NCBI RefSeq assembly: GCF_029952525.1
Contig: NZ_JASAOF010000001.1
Location: forward strand, 1 to 64,000
DNA: 64,000 bases
Direction of reading: 5' to 3'
DNA from: Saccharopolyspora ipomoeae
GTDB taxonomy: Bacteria; Actinomycetota; Actinomycetes; Mycobacteriales; Pseudonocardiaceae
Shown here: positions 40,475 to 48,887 of the stretch, piece by piece
Layout of the letters: the number at the start of each line of letters is the position of its first letter
Numbering within the stretch: position 1 is the first letter of the stretch
Position numbers and translations under genes: made by a program
The notes under the pieces: generated by a model
Seen by the model: only the letters and a program-made list of their open reading frames with translations
What the model was told of the DNA's origin: nothing
The model's database searches: none

Positions 40475-41330
40475 CCAGCACGAGCACGCCGGGCAGCGCG
40501 GCGATGAGGGTCAGCGCCCCGTAGGTCACCGAGGTCGCCAGGCCCTGCGCCGCGTCGAGCCCGGTGGCCGCGAAGGCCAGCGCGAGGAACGCCTCCCTCG
40601 GCCCGAAGCCCCCGACGTTGATCGGCAGCGCCATCACCAGCAGCGCGAGCACGAGCAGCGGCAGCAGGACGCCCAGCGGCGCCTCCGCCCCGGAAGCGCG
40701 GGCCGCGACGAGGAACAGGGCCAGGTGCCCGGCGACGGTCGCCAGCGACGACACCGCCACCGGGGTCACCGCCCGCCGGGTGAGCACACCGCGCCGCGCG
40801 TCCCGCCAGAACGTCACCGCGGCTCGGCGCACCGCCGGGATCAGCAGCGCCGACCCGGCGAGCGCGCCGATCACCAGCAGCGCGGGCAGCAGCGGCACCG
40901 GCACGACCGGGTCGGTGACCAGCACGACCGCGCCGACCGCCAGGAGCGCGAGCTGCCCGGCGAAGCGCTCCAGCAGCACGGCCCGCACGCCGCCGCCGAG
41001 GTCGCCGGAGCGGTTCCCGTGGCTGACGGCCCGGTGGACGTCGCCGAGCACCCCGGCCGGCAGCACGGCGTTGAGCAGCAGCGCGCGGTAGTAGTCGGCC
41101 AGCGCCACCCGCAGCGGCAACCGCAGGCCGAGGCCGCGCGCGACGACGCACCACCGCCACGCGCTGAAAGCCGTGGTGGCCAGCCCGATGCCCAGCGCCG
41201 CGAGCGCCGTCCGGGGACCGATCGCGCGCAGTCCGTTCAGGAAGGCGTCGGTGCCCAGCCGCCAGGCCAGGACCGCGAGGATCGCGGCCGCCACCAGCGC
41301 GCGCAGCCAGGGCCAGATCCGGCGGCTCAC
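40392..41330 (-). CDS. Lysylphosphatidylglycerol-synthase-like membrane protein (UPF0104)
   Basis: A 312-residue protein with about eight hydrophobic segments and the family features FSAWRWCVVARGLGLRLPL, LLNAVLPAGVLGDVHRA and LPINVGGFGPREAFLAL. The soluble aminoacyl-transferase domain of MprF is absent, so it is the flippase-like part only. It may move a lipid-linked product across the membrane. It overlaps the methyltransferase stop (GTGA type). Confidence 0.83.
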   Translation of the reverse strand: MSRRIWPWLRALVAAAILAVLAWRLGTDAFLNGLRAIGPRTALAALGIGLATTAFSAWRWCVVARGLGLRLPLRVALADYYRALLLNAVLPAGVLGDVHRAVSHGNRSGDLGGGVRAVLLERFAGQLALLAVGAVVLVTDPVVPVPLLPALLVIGALAGSALLIPAVRRAAVTFWRDARRGVLTRRAVTPVAVSSLATVAGHLALFLVAARASGAEAPLGVLLPLLVLALLVMALPINVGGFGPREAFLALAFAATGLDAAQGLATSVTYGALTLIAALPGVLVLVSGRSGGTAPEAPPPADREERRTGSHR

Positions 41331-42160
41331 GTCCGCTCCCCCGGGATCGCCAGGAGGTCGGCGTGCTCGACGACGGCCCGCAGCTCTCCGGCCCGCCGCA
41401 GGTAGTCAGGTGCTTCCGAGGTCAGGTCGGGGTCCTGCTCGCAGGCGGCGCCGATCCAGCCGCGCAACCACTGCTCGGTCAGCGGGCCGGGTTCGAGCCG
41501 CCACGGGCTGGGGCGGGTCAGCACGGTCGCGCCGCGCGCCTCGAACGCGGCGGTGGCGTGCGCGACAGCGTCCGGGCCGAGCAGGTGGCGACGCTGGTGC
41601 TGGTTGAAGGCCGCCTCGAACCGGGAGTCGAGCGGTCCCGGCGGGTCGAGCTCGACGCGGCCGGTGACGGTGAGCGTCAGCAGCGCGGGACACCCTGCCT
41701 CGACGCAGGCCGCCACGAGCGCGTCGACCTCCCGGGCGGTGAGCACGTCCAGCAACGCCGAAGCCGTGACCAACGACGTCCCCACCAGCTCGGCCCCGCT
41801 CAGCGCCCCGATCTCCTCCACCCGAACCTCAACACCGGCCTCGTCGTCCACCGCGAGCGCCAGCAGCTCCGGATCCCGGTCCTGCAGCACCCAGCGCTCC
41901 GGGACACCGAGCCGCCCGCTCAACCACCTCCGCATCGACCCGGTGCCGCTCCCGAGATCGCGGATCGTCACCAGGGGACGGTTTTTCCTCGAATCACCCG
42001 GGGTTGATGCCCCTTTTGTCCGGTCAACTCGGGGAAGAACCGTCCCCTGGCGACGCGACAACACCACGCGCAGGGGGTCGAGGAGATCCGCCGCGCGGGC
42101 GGCGGCGTCGGCGGGTTCGCGGAGCGCCAACCACTCCGGGTCGAAACCGGCGGCGGTCAT
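41327..42160 (-). CDS. SAM-dependent methyltransferase with in-frame repeat insertion
   Basis: A 277-residue class I methyltransferase. Motif I is DLGSGTGSMRRWL (residues 68-80) followed by LQDRDPELLALA. Residues 38-63 (QGTVLPRVDRTK to NRPL) are encoded by an ~80-bp palindromic element inserted in frame just before motif I; the flanking VVLSRR and VTIRDLG would normally be nearly continuous. The frame stays open and both neighbouring genes overlap it, so it is probably still expressed. Substrate unknown; it belongs to the pterin-like cluster. Confidence 0.85.
   Translation of the reverse strand: MTAAGFDPEWLALREPADAAARAADLLDPLRVVLSRRQGTVLPRVDRTKGASTPGDSRKNRPLVTIRDLGSGTGSMRRWLSGRLGVPERWVLQDRDPELLALAVDDEAGVEVRVEEIGALSGAELVGTSLVTASALLDVLTAREVDALVAACVEAGCPALLTLTVTGRVELDPPGPLDSRFEAAFNQHQRRHLLGPDAVAHATAAFEARGATVLTRPSPWRLEPGPLTEQWLRGWIGAACEQDPDLTSEAPDYLRRAGELRAVVEHADLLAIPGERT
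41971..42050. mobile_element. ~80-bp palindromic element, copy 2, inside a gene
   Basis: Ends CCAGGGGACGGTTTTT and AAGAACCGTCCCCTGG are inverted repeats. On the minus strand its interior (GAGTTGACCGGACAAAAG, ATTCGAGGAAAAAC) matches the plus-strand orientation of the copies at 14951, 53303 and 59444. Excluding the outer C and G, the 78-base core adds exactly 26 codons. No target-site duplication could be read with certainty. Confidence 0.85.
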
Positions 42161-43128
42161 GCCTCCAGGCTAGTCAGCGCGTCGGCCAGCTGCCGCGCGG
42201 TCGCGTCCCAGCTCGGCAGCTGCGCGCGGCGGCGCAGCGCGGCGGCGCGCAGTCGGTCCCGGAACTCCGCGTCGGTGGCCCAGCGGCGCAGCGCCGTGGT
42301 CAGCGCGTCGAGGTCGCCCGGAGGCAGGAGCAGGCCGCCGTCGCCGAGGGCGTCGGGAACGGCGCCGGCGATGACCGGGACGCCCCGGGCCAGGCCTTCG
42401 GTGACGGCCATGCCGTAGGTCTCGGCCAGGGACGGCTGCACCAGCAGGTCCGCGCTCGCGTAGGCCTCGGCGAGATCGACGCCGGTGAGCGGGCCGAGGA
42501 TCCGACCGCCCGCTTCCCGCAGCGCCCGCGCGTACTCGGGATCCCGTTCCGGACCGACGAAGTCGCAGCTCAGAGGCAGTTCTTCCAGCGCCCGCAGCAG
42601 CAGGTCCTGGCCCTTGCGCGGCATCAGCGCGGCGACGCACAGCAGCCGCGACACCCCGTCGGTCCCGGGCGCGACGGGAGCCGGGTCGGTCCCGGGCACC
42701 GCGATCCGGGCGCCGGGAATCCGCCTGGCCGTCCGCGGGCTGGTGGTGATCACGAGGTCAGCCGCGCTCAGCACCCGCTTCTCGGCCGCGTCGAGTCGCG
42801 CGGCGACCTGGGCGCTCAGCCCGGTCTCGTCGGCCAGCGGCAGGTGGACCAGGATCGCGACGCGCAACCGGCGCGAGTGGGCGGCGATGATGTCGGGAAC
42901 TCCGCAGGCCACGAGCCCGTCGAGCAGCACCGCCTCACCGTCGGCGATCCCGTCGAGCAGGTCGGCGAGCCGATCCAGCGCCGCGCGATCCGGCTCCGGC
43001 CAAGCCCCCGCGACGGCACCGCGGCGCACGTCGAAGCCGCGCTCCGCCAGCCCGGCTGCGACGCGCCGGTCGTAGACGTTGCCGCCGCTGGGAAGCTCGT
43101 CGTCGGGGACGACGAAGTGGACTCTCAC
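42157..43128 (-). CDS. Family 4 glycosyltransferase
   Basis: A 323-residue GT-B enzyme. The N-terminal domain shows DELPSGGNVYDRRVAAGLAERG; the C-terminal nucleotide-sugar domain has RLLCVAALMPRKGQDLLL, ADLLVQPSLAETYGMAVTEGLARGVPVI, including the EX7E pattern. It would add a sugar to the cluster's product. The gene begins with GTG 10 bases after the PTPS stop and its stop overlaps the methyltransferase start (ATGA). Confidence 0.88.
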   Translation of the reverse strand: MRVHFVVPDDELPSGGNVYDRRVAAGLAERGFDVRRGAVAGAWPEPDRAALDRLADLLDGIADGEAVLLDGLVACGVPDIIAAHSRRLRVAILVHLPLADETGLSAQVAARLDAAEKRVLSAADLVITTSPRTARRIPGARIAVPGTDPAPVAPGTDGVSRLLCVAALMPRKGQDLLLRALEELPLSCDFVGPERDPEYARALREAGGRILGPLTGVDLAEAYASADLLVQPSLAETYGMAVTEGLARGVPVIAGAVPDALGDGGLLLPPGDLDALTTALRRWATDAEFRDRLRAAALRRRAQLPSWDATARQLADALTSLEA

Positions 43129-43138
43129 AGCGTCACTC

Positions 43139-43537
43139 TCAGAGGGCTCGTTCGTACCCGGCCCACGCCACGTGGGACTCGTGCAGCACGACCTTCAACC
43201 CGCTCAACCCGCGCGCGGATTCGCCGAGCGCGCCGGAGCGGATCCGCTCGGCGAGCCGATCGGCGACGACCTGGGCGAGGAACTCCGTCGAGGTGTTGAC
43301 CCCGGCGAACTCGTCGAGCTCGTCGAGGTTGCGGTAGTTGAGCTCGGCCAGCACCTCGCCGAGCTGCTCGGTCGCGCGGCCGATGTCGACGACGACGTTG
43401 TCGGCGTCGAGCTGCTCGCGCTGGAACGTCGCGTCCACCACGAACGTCGCGCCGTGCAGGCGCTGCGCGGGACCGAAGGTCTCGCCCCGGAAGCTGTGGG
43501 CGACCATGACGTGGTCGCGAACGGTGATGGTGAACAG
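43139..43537 (-). CDS. 6-pyruvoyltetrahydropterin-synthase homologue with altered active site
   Basis: A T-fold protein of about 132 residues. A likely start is CTG at 43537, seven bases after GGAGG, giving [16 protein letters not shown]; the first ATG (43507) would remove the first beta-strand. QueD/PTPS features kept: AHSF, LHGATF, Glu in STEFLAQ, and Glu in VVLHESH. The usual Cys-x3-HGH is AQRLHGA here, so the catalytic Cys and one zinc His are lost. It resembles SCO6650-type proteins of Streptomyces. Activity is therefore uncertain. Confidence 0.75.
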   Translation of the reverse strand: MFTITVRDHVMVAHSFRGETFGPAQRLHGATFVVDATFQREQLDADNVVVDIGRATEQLGEVLAELNYRNLDELDEFAGVNTSTEFLAQVVADRLAERIRSGALGESARGLSGLKVVLHESHVAWAGYERAL

Positions 43538-43555
43538 GATGCGCCCTCCGTTCTC

Positions 43556-44992
43556 TCAGCGGGCCCGCCACGGACCTCCGCGCGCCAGCGACATCACGAG
43601 CCCGGCGAACGCGGCGATGCCCATCGTGATCGCGGCGACCGCGAAGCCGAGCCGCACGGCGGGATCGTCGGCGTTGGCGGCGTAGGACGCAACACCGGAC
43701 GAGCCGAGCCAACTGGTGAGGATCAGCAGCGCCACCGCGGTTCCGGCGGCTTGGGCGCTGTTGAACAGCATCGACCGGATGCCGTTGGCGACGGCCCGCT
43801 GATCGCTGCCCACCCCGGCCATGATCGACCCGGTGTTGGGCGCGGTGAACAGGCCCGTCCCCGCCCCGATCAGTCCCAGGCACAGCGCCATGAGCAGCAG
43901 CGGAGCCCCGGGAACCGCGAGCTGCCCGGCCAGCCCGACGATGCCGACGACCACCAGCAGCGCACCGAGGCTGGACAGGGTCCGCGCCGACCAGCGCACC
44001 GACAGCCGGGCGCTGAGCGGCGCGCACAGCATCATCACCAGCGCCAGCGGCATCACGACGAACCCGGCTTCCAGCGCGGTCCGGTGCTCCACCATCTGCT
44101 GGTGCAGCCCGACCAGCACCACGACTCCGGCCCGGCAGAAGGAGTTGAAGAACGCCGCCGCGTACGCCTGCCCGCGGCCGGGCCGCTGCAGCAGTCGCAG
44201 ATCCAGCAGCGGCGCCGAGATCCGGCGTTCCACCAGGACGAACGCCACCAGCAGCGCGACGCCGAGCACGATCGCCGACGGCACGCGCGGATCGGCCGCT
44301 CCCCACGGTCCGATGCGGTTGATGCCGAACAGCAGCACCGCCAGTCCCGTGCTCGACAGCAGCGCTCCGGTGATGTCGAAGCGCTGCCGGGGTCCGCGAG
44401 CGCGCGGGATCTTCGGCAGCAACCGCGACCCCAGCACCACGGCGAGGATCCCGATCGGCACGTTGACCAGGAACAACGCGTGCCAGTCGGCGAAGGTCAC
44501 CAGCAGCCCGCCCAGCGCGGGCCCGATCATCTGCGCGATGGAGGCGGCCGTGATGTTCAGGCTCAACCCGTGCACCAGGCGGTTCGGCGGGAACACGTCG
44601 GTGAGGATCGCGGTCGTGTTCGTGACGGTCGTGGCGGCCGCGATCCCCTGCAGCACGCGCAGCACGATCAGCGTCGACGCGTTCGGCGCGAACGCGCACA
44701 GCAGGCTGATCACGGTGAAGCAGGCCAGCCCCGCGAGGTAGATCGTCCGCCGCCCGAGCATGTCCGAGATGCGGCTGAACACCAGGATGGACGCGGTGTT
44801 GCTGAGCATGAACGCCACGAGGAACCAGTCAGCGGTAGCAGCGGGGACCCGGAACGAAGCGGACAACGCGGGCAGCGCCAGGTTCAGCGAGGTGGCGTTG
44901 ACCAGCACCAACATCAACCCGAGCGTGGTCACCCCGAGCGCCCGACGACACCGGCGACGGACCTCCCTCTCGTCCTCCGCCAGCACACCCAC
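43556..44992 (-). CDS. MFS exporter (DHA2/EmrB-QacA type)
   Basis: A 478-residue transporter with about fourteen spans and the DHA2 motifs NATSLNLALPAL, RISDMLGRRTIYLAG, RVLQGIAAATT, and GPALGGLLVTFADWHALFLVNVPIG (motif C region). Its GTG follows AAGGAG. It leads the operon with the PTPS homologue 18 bases downstream, so it may export the cluster's end product or a resistance substrate. Confidence 0.87.
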   Translation of the reverse strand: MGVLAEDEREVRRRCRRALGVTTLGLMLVLVNATSLNLALPALSASFRVPAATADWFLVAFMLSNTASILVFSRISDMLGRRTIYLAGLACFTVISLLCAFAPNASTLIVLRVLQGIAAATTVTNTTAILTDVFPPNRLVHGLSLNITAASIAQMIGPALGGLLVTFADWHALFLVNVPIGILAVVLGSRLLPKIPRARGPRQRFDITGALLSSTGLAVLLFGINRIGPWGAADPRVPSAIVLGVALLVAFVLVERRISAPLLDLRLLQRPGRGQAYAAAFFNSFCRAGVVVLVGLHQQMVEHRTALEAGFVVMPLALVMMLCAPLSARLSVRWSARTLSSLGALLVVVGIVGLAGQLAVPGAPLLLMALCLGLIGAGTGLFTAPNTGSIMAGVGSDQRAVANGIRSMLFNSAQAAGTAVALLILTSWLGSSGVASYAANADDPAVRLGFAVAAITMGIAAFAGLVMSLARGGPWRAR

Positions 44993-45410
44993 AGCACAAC
45001 ACTCCTTAGCCTCGCGAAGATGCTAACTCGGGAAACACCTCCCGAACGCCCACGCGAGACCCCGACCACACACCTCATTCACCACACTCCTGGTGCGCAG
45101 TTCTCATGAAAACTTCCCCCTCCTCGAAAACCGGAACACCTCTGAAAGGAGTGACCAGCACTCAGGACGACGGACCCGAAGTCGACCGGATCACGGCACT
45201 GATCTGCAAAGAGCGCGACCACGCGCGGAGTTCCGAGATCAACGGCCAGGTCTGGAACCGGGCTTCGAATGCAGCCGACTCCCGTTTCGTGGGGAGGGAA
45301 GTTTTCATGAGAACTTCGCTGTTGCGGGAGACGGGAGTGGGGACGGGTTTGGTCCGAACCGTCCTGGGACCACGTCGATGGTCATGGGACAGTTCGGACC
45401 AGAACCGGCG
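44993..45410. other. Repeat-bearing intergenic region of 418 bases
   Basis: Two GTTTTCATGAAAAC-family sites (GTTCTCATGAAAAC at 45100-45113 and GTTTTCATGAGAAC at 45301-45314) flank about 185 bases without a recognised gene. A reading frame from 45106 begins inside the repeat and shows no family resemblance. The promoter of the MFS operon should lie at its left edge. Confidence 0.6.
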
Positions 45411-46907
45411 TCAGGCGACCGCGACCGCTGGGGATCTGCCGAGGACGTTGCCTGAGGCGTCGAGGGCTTCTACCGCGACCACGGGGTGGGCGCCCTGGAT
45501 GTCGATCTTGGTTTCGAAGCCCGTCTTCTCCGCGTCCGCGACTGCGGTGAGGTTCTGGTCGTCCGGGCCCGCCAGGGCGCGCCACGTCGTGACCTCCGTG
45601 GCTCCGTTCCAGCTGGTGTAGACGCTGGTGATGCCGTCGCCGGGTTTGCCCACGACCGCTGGGGAGTCCGCGGGTTTCCCGACCCACTGGGCCCTGTGGG
45701 CGCGGTAGGAGGCCATCGTTTCGGTGAATCGGCCGTGGAAGAGGACCTCGTTGTTCGGGCCGAACTCGGTGAAGTACGGCTGGCCGCCCCAGCCGACGAA
45801 CATGTGGCCGTTGGCCAGCAGCTGCGCGTTGCCCTGGTTCGGGGCGAGCAGGCCCTCCGGGCTCTCCGCGCTGCGCAGCAGCGTCGCCGTCCTGGCCGCC
45901 TCGTCGACGTTGAGCGTCATGCCGCGCGACTTGGCGCGGCCGGCGGCGTCGGCGTTGTCGAAGAGGCTGATCGTGCCGTCGGAGTGCCGGCGAACGTCGT
46001 GCTGCCAGGCGAAACCGGCGTCCTCGCTCATCGCGAAGTCGCTCTTGCGACCGCACAGGCGCCACTTCACCTCGCCCGAGGCGCGGTCGATGCGGTAGAT
46101 GGCGTGGGTGCAGCGCGCCGAGATCAGCAGCGCGTCGCCGTCCTCGCAGATGGCGTTGAGGTGGATGTAGTCGTGGAAGGCCTCCGGGTCCTTCGGCACC
46201 GGGTAGAACGACTCGTCCAGGCCGACGTGCTCCAGGCTGTTCCACTCGAAGATCAGCTCACCGGAGGCGATGTCGATCTCCTGCACCACGCCTTCGAGGA
46301 CCTTCGAGTTCGGCTGCCCGCCCACCGGCGTGGTGTCCAGCCGGACCTCGCGGTAGGCCAGGATCAGCGCCGTGCCCTGCGGGGTGATGACGAACTCGTG
46401 CAGGTCACCGGTCAGGTCGTTGGCCGGGACGACCTCGGCGATTCGCGCGTAGGCCTCGTCCATGATCACGAACTTGCCGTGACCGAAGCCCGGCGGGACG
46501 ACGACCTTGCCCTCCCAGAACGTCAGCACCGGTTTTCCCTGGTACTGCTGCACCTTCAGGTCGAAGTTCACGCCCTCCGACGACGGCCCGAACCAGACCG
46601 GCTGGCCGGTGTCGTCCATGAGCATCGCACCCGGCTGGATCGGGGCGCGCGGCGCGGGCGCGTTCACGTCCATCGTGCTGGCTCCGGTGGGCGTGAGCAG
46701 CACCTGCCCCGGCTCGGTGCCCGCGGCCGGGGTGATGATCTCCATCAGCGGCGGGTGCAGATCCGGCCGCGTGACCAGGTCCGCGCCCAACGCGCCGACG
46801 GACGGCCGGGGCGCGGCCTGGGCCGCGCCCGATAACGCCGCGGGAACCAGGGGCGCTGCGGCCAGCATCCGCAGCACGGATCTGCGGCCTAACTCGGTGG
46901 TGGACAT
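45411..46907 (-). CDS. Arylsulfotransferase (ASST)-family protein
   Basis: A 498-residue exported protein with a twin-arginine signal (GRRSVLRMLAAAPLVPA). The propeller domain carries ASST-family motifs: PNDLTG-like PANDLTGDLHEF, DYIHLNAICEDGD, WQHDVRRHSDGTISLFDN, and a repeated Trp/Gly pattern. Bacterial ASSTs transfer sulfate between phenolic compounds outside the cell without PAPS; some homologues are only propeller proteins. It lies 29 bases after the sulfotransferase gene in the PAPS cluster, which supports sulfate chemistry. Confidence 0.8.
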   Translation of the reverse strand: MSTTELGRRSVLRMLAAAPLVPAALSGAAQAAPRPSVGALGADLVTRPDLHPPLMEIITPAAGTEPGQVLLTPTGASTMDVNAPAPRAPIQPGAMLMDDTGQPVWFGPSSEGVNFDLKVQQYQGKPVLTFWEGKVVVPPGFGHGKFVIMDEAYARIAEVVPANDLTGDLHEFVITPQGTALILAYREVRLDTTPVGGQPNSKVLEGVVQEIDIASGELIFEWNSLEHVGLDESFYPVPKDPEAFHDYIHLNAICEDGDALLISARCTHAIYRIDRASGEVKWRLCGRKSDFAMSEDAGFAWQHDVRRHSDGTISLFDNADAAGRAKSRGMTLNVDEAARTATLLRSAESPEGLLAPNQGNAQLLANGHMFVGWGGQPYFTEFGPNNEVLFHGRFTETMASYRAHRAQWVGKPADSPAVVGKPGDGITSVYTSWNGATEVTTWRALAGPDDQNLTAVADAEKTGFETKIDIQGAHPVVAVEALDASGNVLGRSPAVAVA

Positions 46908-46935
46908 GGGTCTCCTCGAAGCTGTGCGGCGGATA

Positions 46936-47592
46936 TCAGGACTCGTACGGCGAGGTGAACTTGCCCTCGCGCTGGGTCTTCTCGACCAGGTCGCGGATCG
47001 AACCGGAGTCGTTGACGTGCGGGAACGGCTCGTCCGGCACCGGCACCTCCAGGAACTCGCACAGCCGGCCCCAGCCCTCGCCGACCTGGTAGGTCAGCAG
47101 CCGGTCGGCCGGGACGGCCTCCTGCACGGCGGCGTTGTGGGCCTCGAAGACCTTGATGGCGTGCTCGCGATCGTCGAAACGCCCGTCGAAGGTGCCGTTC
47201 CAGATCATCCGCTCTATGGTCGGCCGCATCTTGAGGCTGAAGTCGTCGTCGGCCGGCGGCTCCTGCACGAACTGGTAGATCGTGTTGAACACGCTGTCGT
47301 ACCAGCGCTCCGGGTCGCGGACGGTGAGCAGCACCTTCGCGTCCGGGTAGAAGTCCATGAGCTCGCGCCAGAACGTGCAGCCCGGCCAGTCCACGGTGGA
47401 CTCGAACCCGCCGAGCACCGTCTCCCAGTCCTCGACCTCCCCGTCCAGCGCCCGGTCCCAGTCCTTGGCGCGCTCGGGCTGCGCGATGACCTCGAACATG
47501 TGGTAGCACGGCGCGAAGCCGAGGTGCTCCAGCGCCGACTTCATCGACGCGGTACCGGTGCGGCCGAACCCGGCCCCGATGATCTTGACCAT
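46936..47592 (-). CDS. Sulfotransferase-family protein
   Basis: A 218-residue protein with the PAPS-binding start KIIGAGFGRTGTASMKSAL, then FPGCTFW-like WPGCTFWRELMDFYPDAKVLLTVRDPERWYDS (3'-phosphate loop) typical of the small sulfotransferase group common in actinobacteria and fungi. No signal peptide. It lies 26 bases behind cysN, so PAPS made by the cluster is probably its donor. The acceptor is unknown. Confidence 0.85.
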   Translation of the reverse strand: MVKIIGAGFGRTGTASMKSALEHLGFAPCYHMFEVIAQPERAKDWDRALDGEVEDWETVLGGFESTVDWPGCTFWRELMDFYPDAKVLLTVRDPERWYDSVFNTIYQFVQEPPADDDFSLKMRPTIERMIWNGTFDGRFDDREHAIKVFEAHNAAVQEAVPADRLLTYQVGEGWGRLCEFLEVPVPDEPFPHVNDSGSIRDLVEKTQREGKFTSPYES

Positions 47593-47618
47593 TTCCCTCG
47601 CTCCTTCGTCGGTCTTCT

Positions 47619-48887
47619 TCAGCGCGTCTCGGTGATCAGGACGGCGCCCGCGGTCGCGTGGCTGGAGGCGTCGATGAGGACCGCGCCCCCGGTGAGCCGG
47701 TTGTGCCGGTAGGGATCGCAGAACACCGGCTGCGCCAGCCGCAGCCGGACCTCGCCGATGTCGTTGAGCTGCAAGGATTCCGCCGGTCCGCGTTCCAGCG
47801 TGGTGACGTCGAGGCGTTCGCGGACCTCGGTGACGATCGCCTTGACCACGCGGGTGGTGTGCTTGAGCAGCAACCGGGTTCCCGGGGTGAGCGGGGACTT
47901 CGGCGACATCCAGCACACCGAGGCCGTCAGCTCCTCGGCGGCGACCGGCGGCCCGTCCGGTGCGCAGAGCATGTCGCCGCGCCCCACGTCGATGTCCTCG
48001 GCCAGCCGCAGCGCCACCGACTGCGGCGCCCGCCCGAGCTCCAGCTCGGCGTCGGCGCTGTCGACCGCGACGACGCGGCTGCGCATCCCGGACGGCAGGT
48101 GCAGCACCTCCTCGCCGGGCGCGACGGCGCCCCCGGCGATCTGGCCCGCGTAACCCCGGTAGTCCTGCTCCTGCGCGCGGATCGCGTACTGCACCGGCAT
48201 CCGGAACCGACCGGTCTCCTCGGCGACCTCCACCTGCTCCAGGTGCTCCAGCAGCGACGGCCCGTCGTACCAGGGCATCTCGGTCGAGCGGTCCACGACG
48301 TTGTCGCCGCGCAGCGCCGAGATCGGGATGGCGGTGACCTCCCGCAGGTCGAGCCGCTCGGTGAACGCGGCGAACTCGCCGGTGATGGCGCGGAAGACCT
48401 CCTCGTCGTAGTCGACGAGGTCCATCTTGTTCACCGCCAGCACCAGCTGCGGCACCCGGAGCAGCCCGGCCAGCACGGCGTGCCTGCGGGACTGCTCGGT
48501 CAGGCCGTTGCGAGCGTCGACCAGCACGATCGCGAGGTCCGCGGTGGAGGCGCCGGTGACCATGTTGCGGGTGTACTGGGCGTGGCCCGGGGTGTCGGCG
48601 ATGATGAACGCGCGCCGCGCGGTCTCGAAGTAGCGGTGCGCGACGTCGATGGTGATGCCCTGCTCGCGCTCGGCGCGCAGCCCGTCGGTGAGCATCGCCA
48701 GGTCCAGCTGCTCGTCGCCGCGCTCCTCGCTGGCCACCTCCAGCTGTTCGAGCTGATCGGCCAGCAGCGACTTGGAGTCGTGCAGCAGGCGTCCGATCAG
48801 CGTGGACTTGCCGTCGTCGACCGCGCCCGCGGTGGCGAACCGCAGCAGGCTGTCGGCCGGGGCGAAGACCGGTTCGGTGGTGGTCAT
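47619..48887 (-). CDS. cysN: Sulfate adenylyltransferase large subunit
   Basis: A 422-residue GTPase subunit of ATP sulfurylase. GTP motifs: GAVDDGKSTLIGRL, DTPGHAQYTRNM, NKMDLVD. It lacks a C-terminal APS kinase domain, which is supplied by a separate gene. Its ATG shares a base with the cysD stop codon. It couples GTP hydrolysis to APS formation together with CysD. Confidence 0.95.
   Translation of the reverse strand: MTTTEPVFAPADSLLRFATAGAVDDGKSTLIGRLLHDSKSLLADQLEQLEVASEERGDEQLDLAMLTDGLRAEREQGITIDVAHRYFETARRAFIIADTPGHAQYTRNMVTGASTADLAIVLVDARNGLTEQSRRHAVLAGLLRVPQLVLAVNKMDLVDYDEEVFRAITGEFAAFTERLDLREVTAIPISALRGDNVVDRSTEMPWYDGPSLLEHLEQVEVAEETGRFRMPVQYAIRAQEQDYRGYAGQIAGGAVAPGEEVLHLPSGMRSRVVAVDSADAELELGRAPQSVALRLAEDIDVGRGDMLCAPDGPPVAAEELTASVCWMSPKSPLTPGTRLLLKHTTRVVKAIVTEVRERLDVTTLERGPAESLQLNDIGEVRLRLAQPVFCDPYRHNRLTGGAVLIDASSHATAGAVLITETR

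Noticed and set aside
43079..45109. Long plus-strand open frame of more than 600 codons opposite the MFS/PTPS genes
   Set aside because: It is antisense to clearly recognised genes, Arg/His/Gln/Pro-rich and without family resemblance. High GC makes such false frames common.
45115..45300. Possible short gene between two repeats
   Set aside because: The frame starts inside a repeat, its nearest ribosome-like site overlaps the candidate GTG, and no family is recognised.
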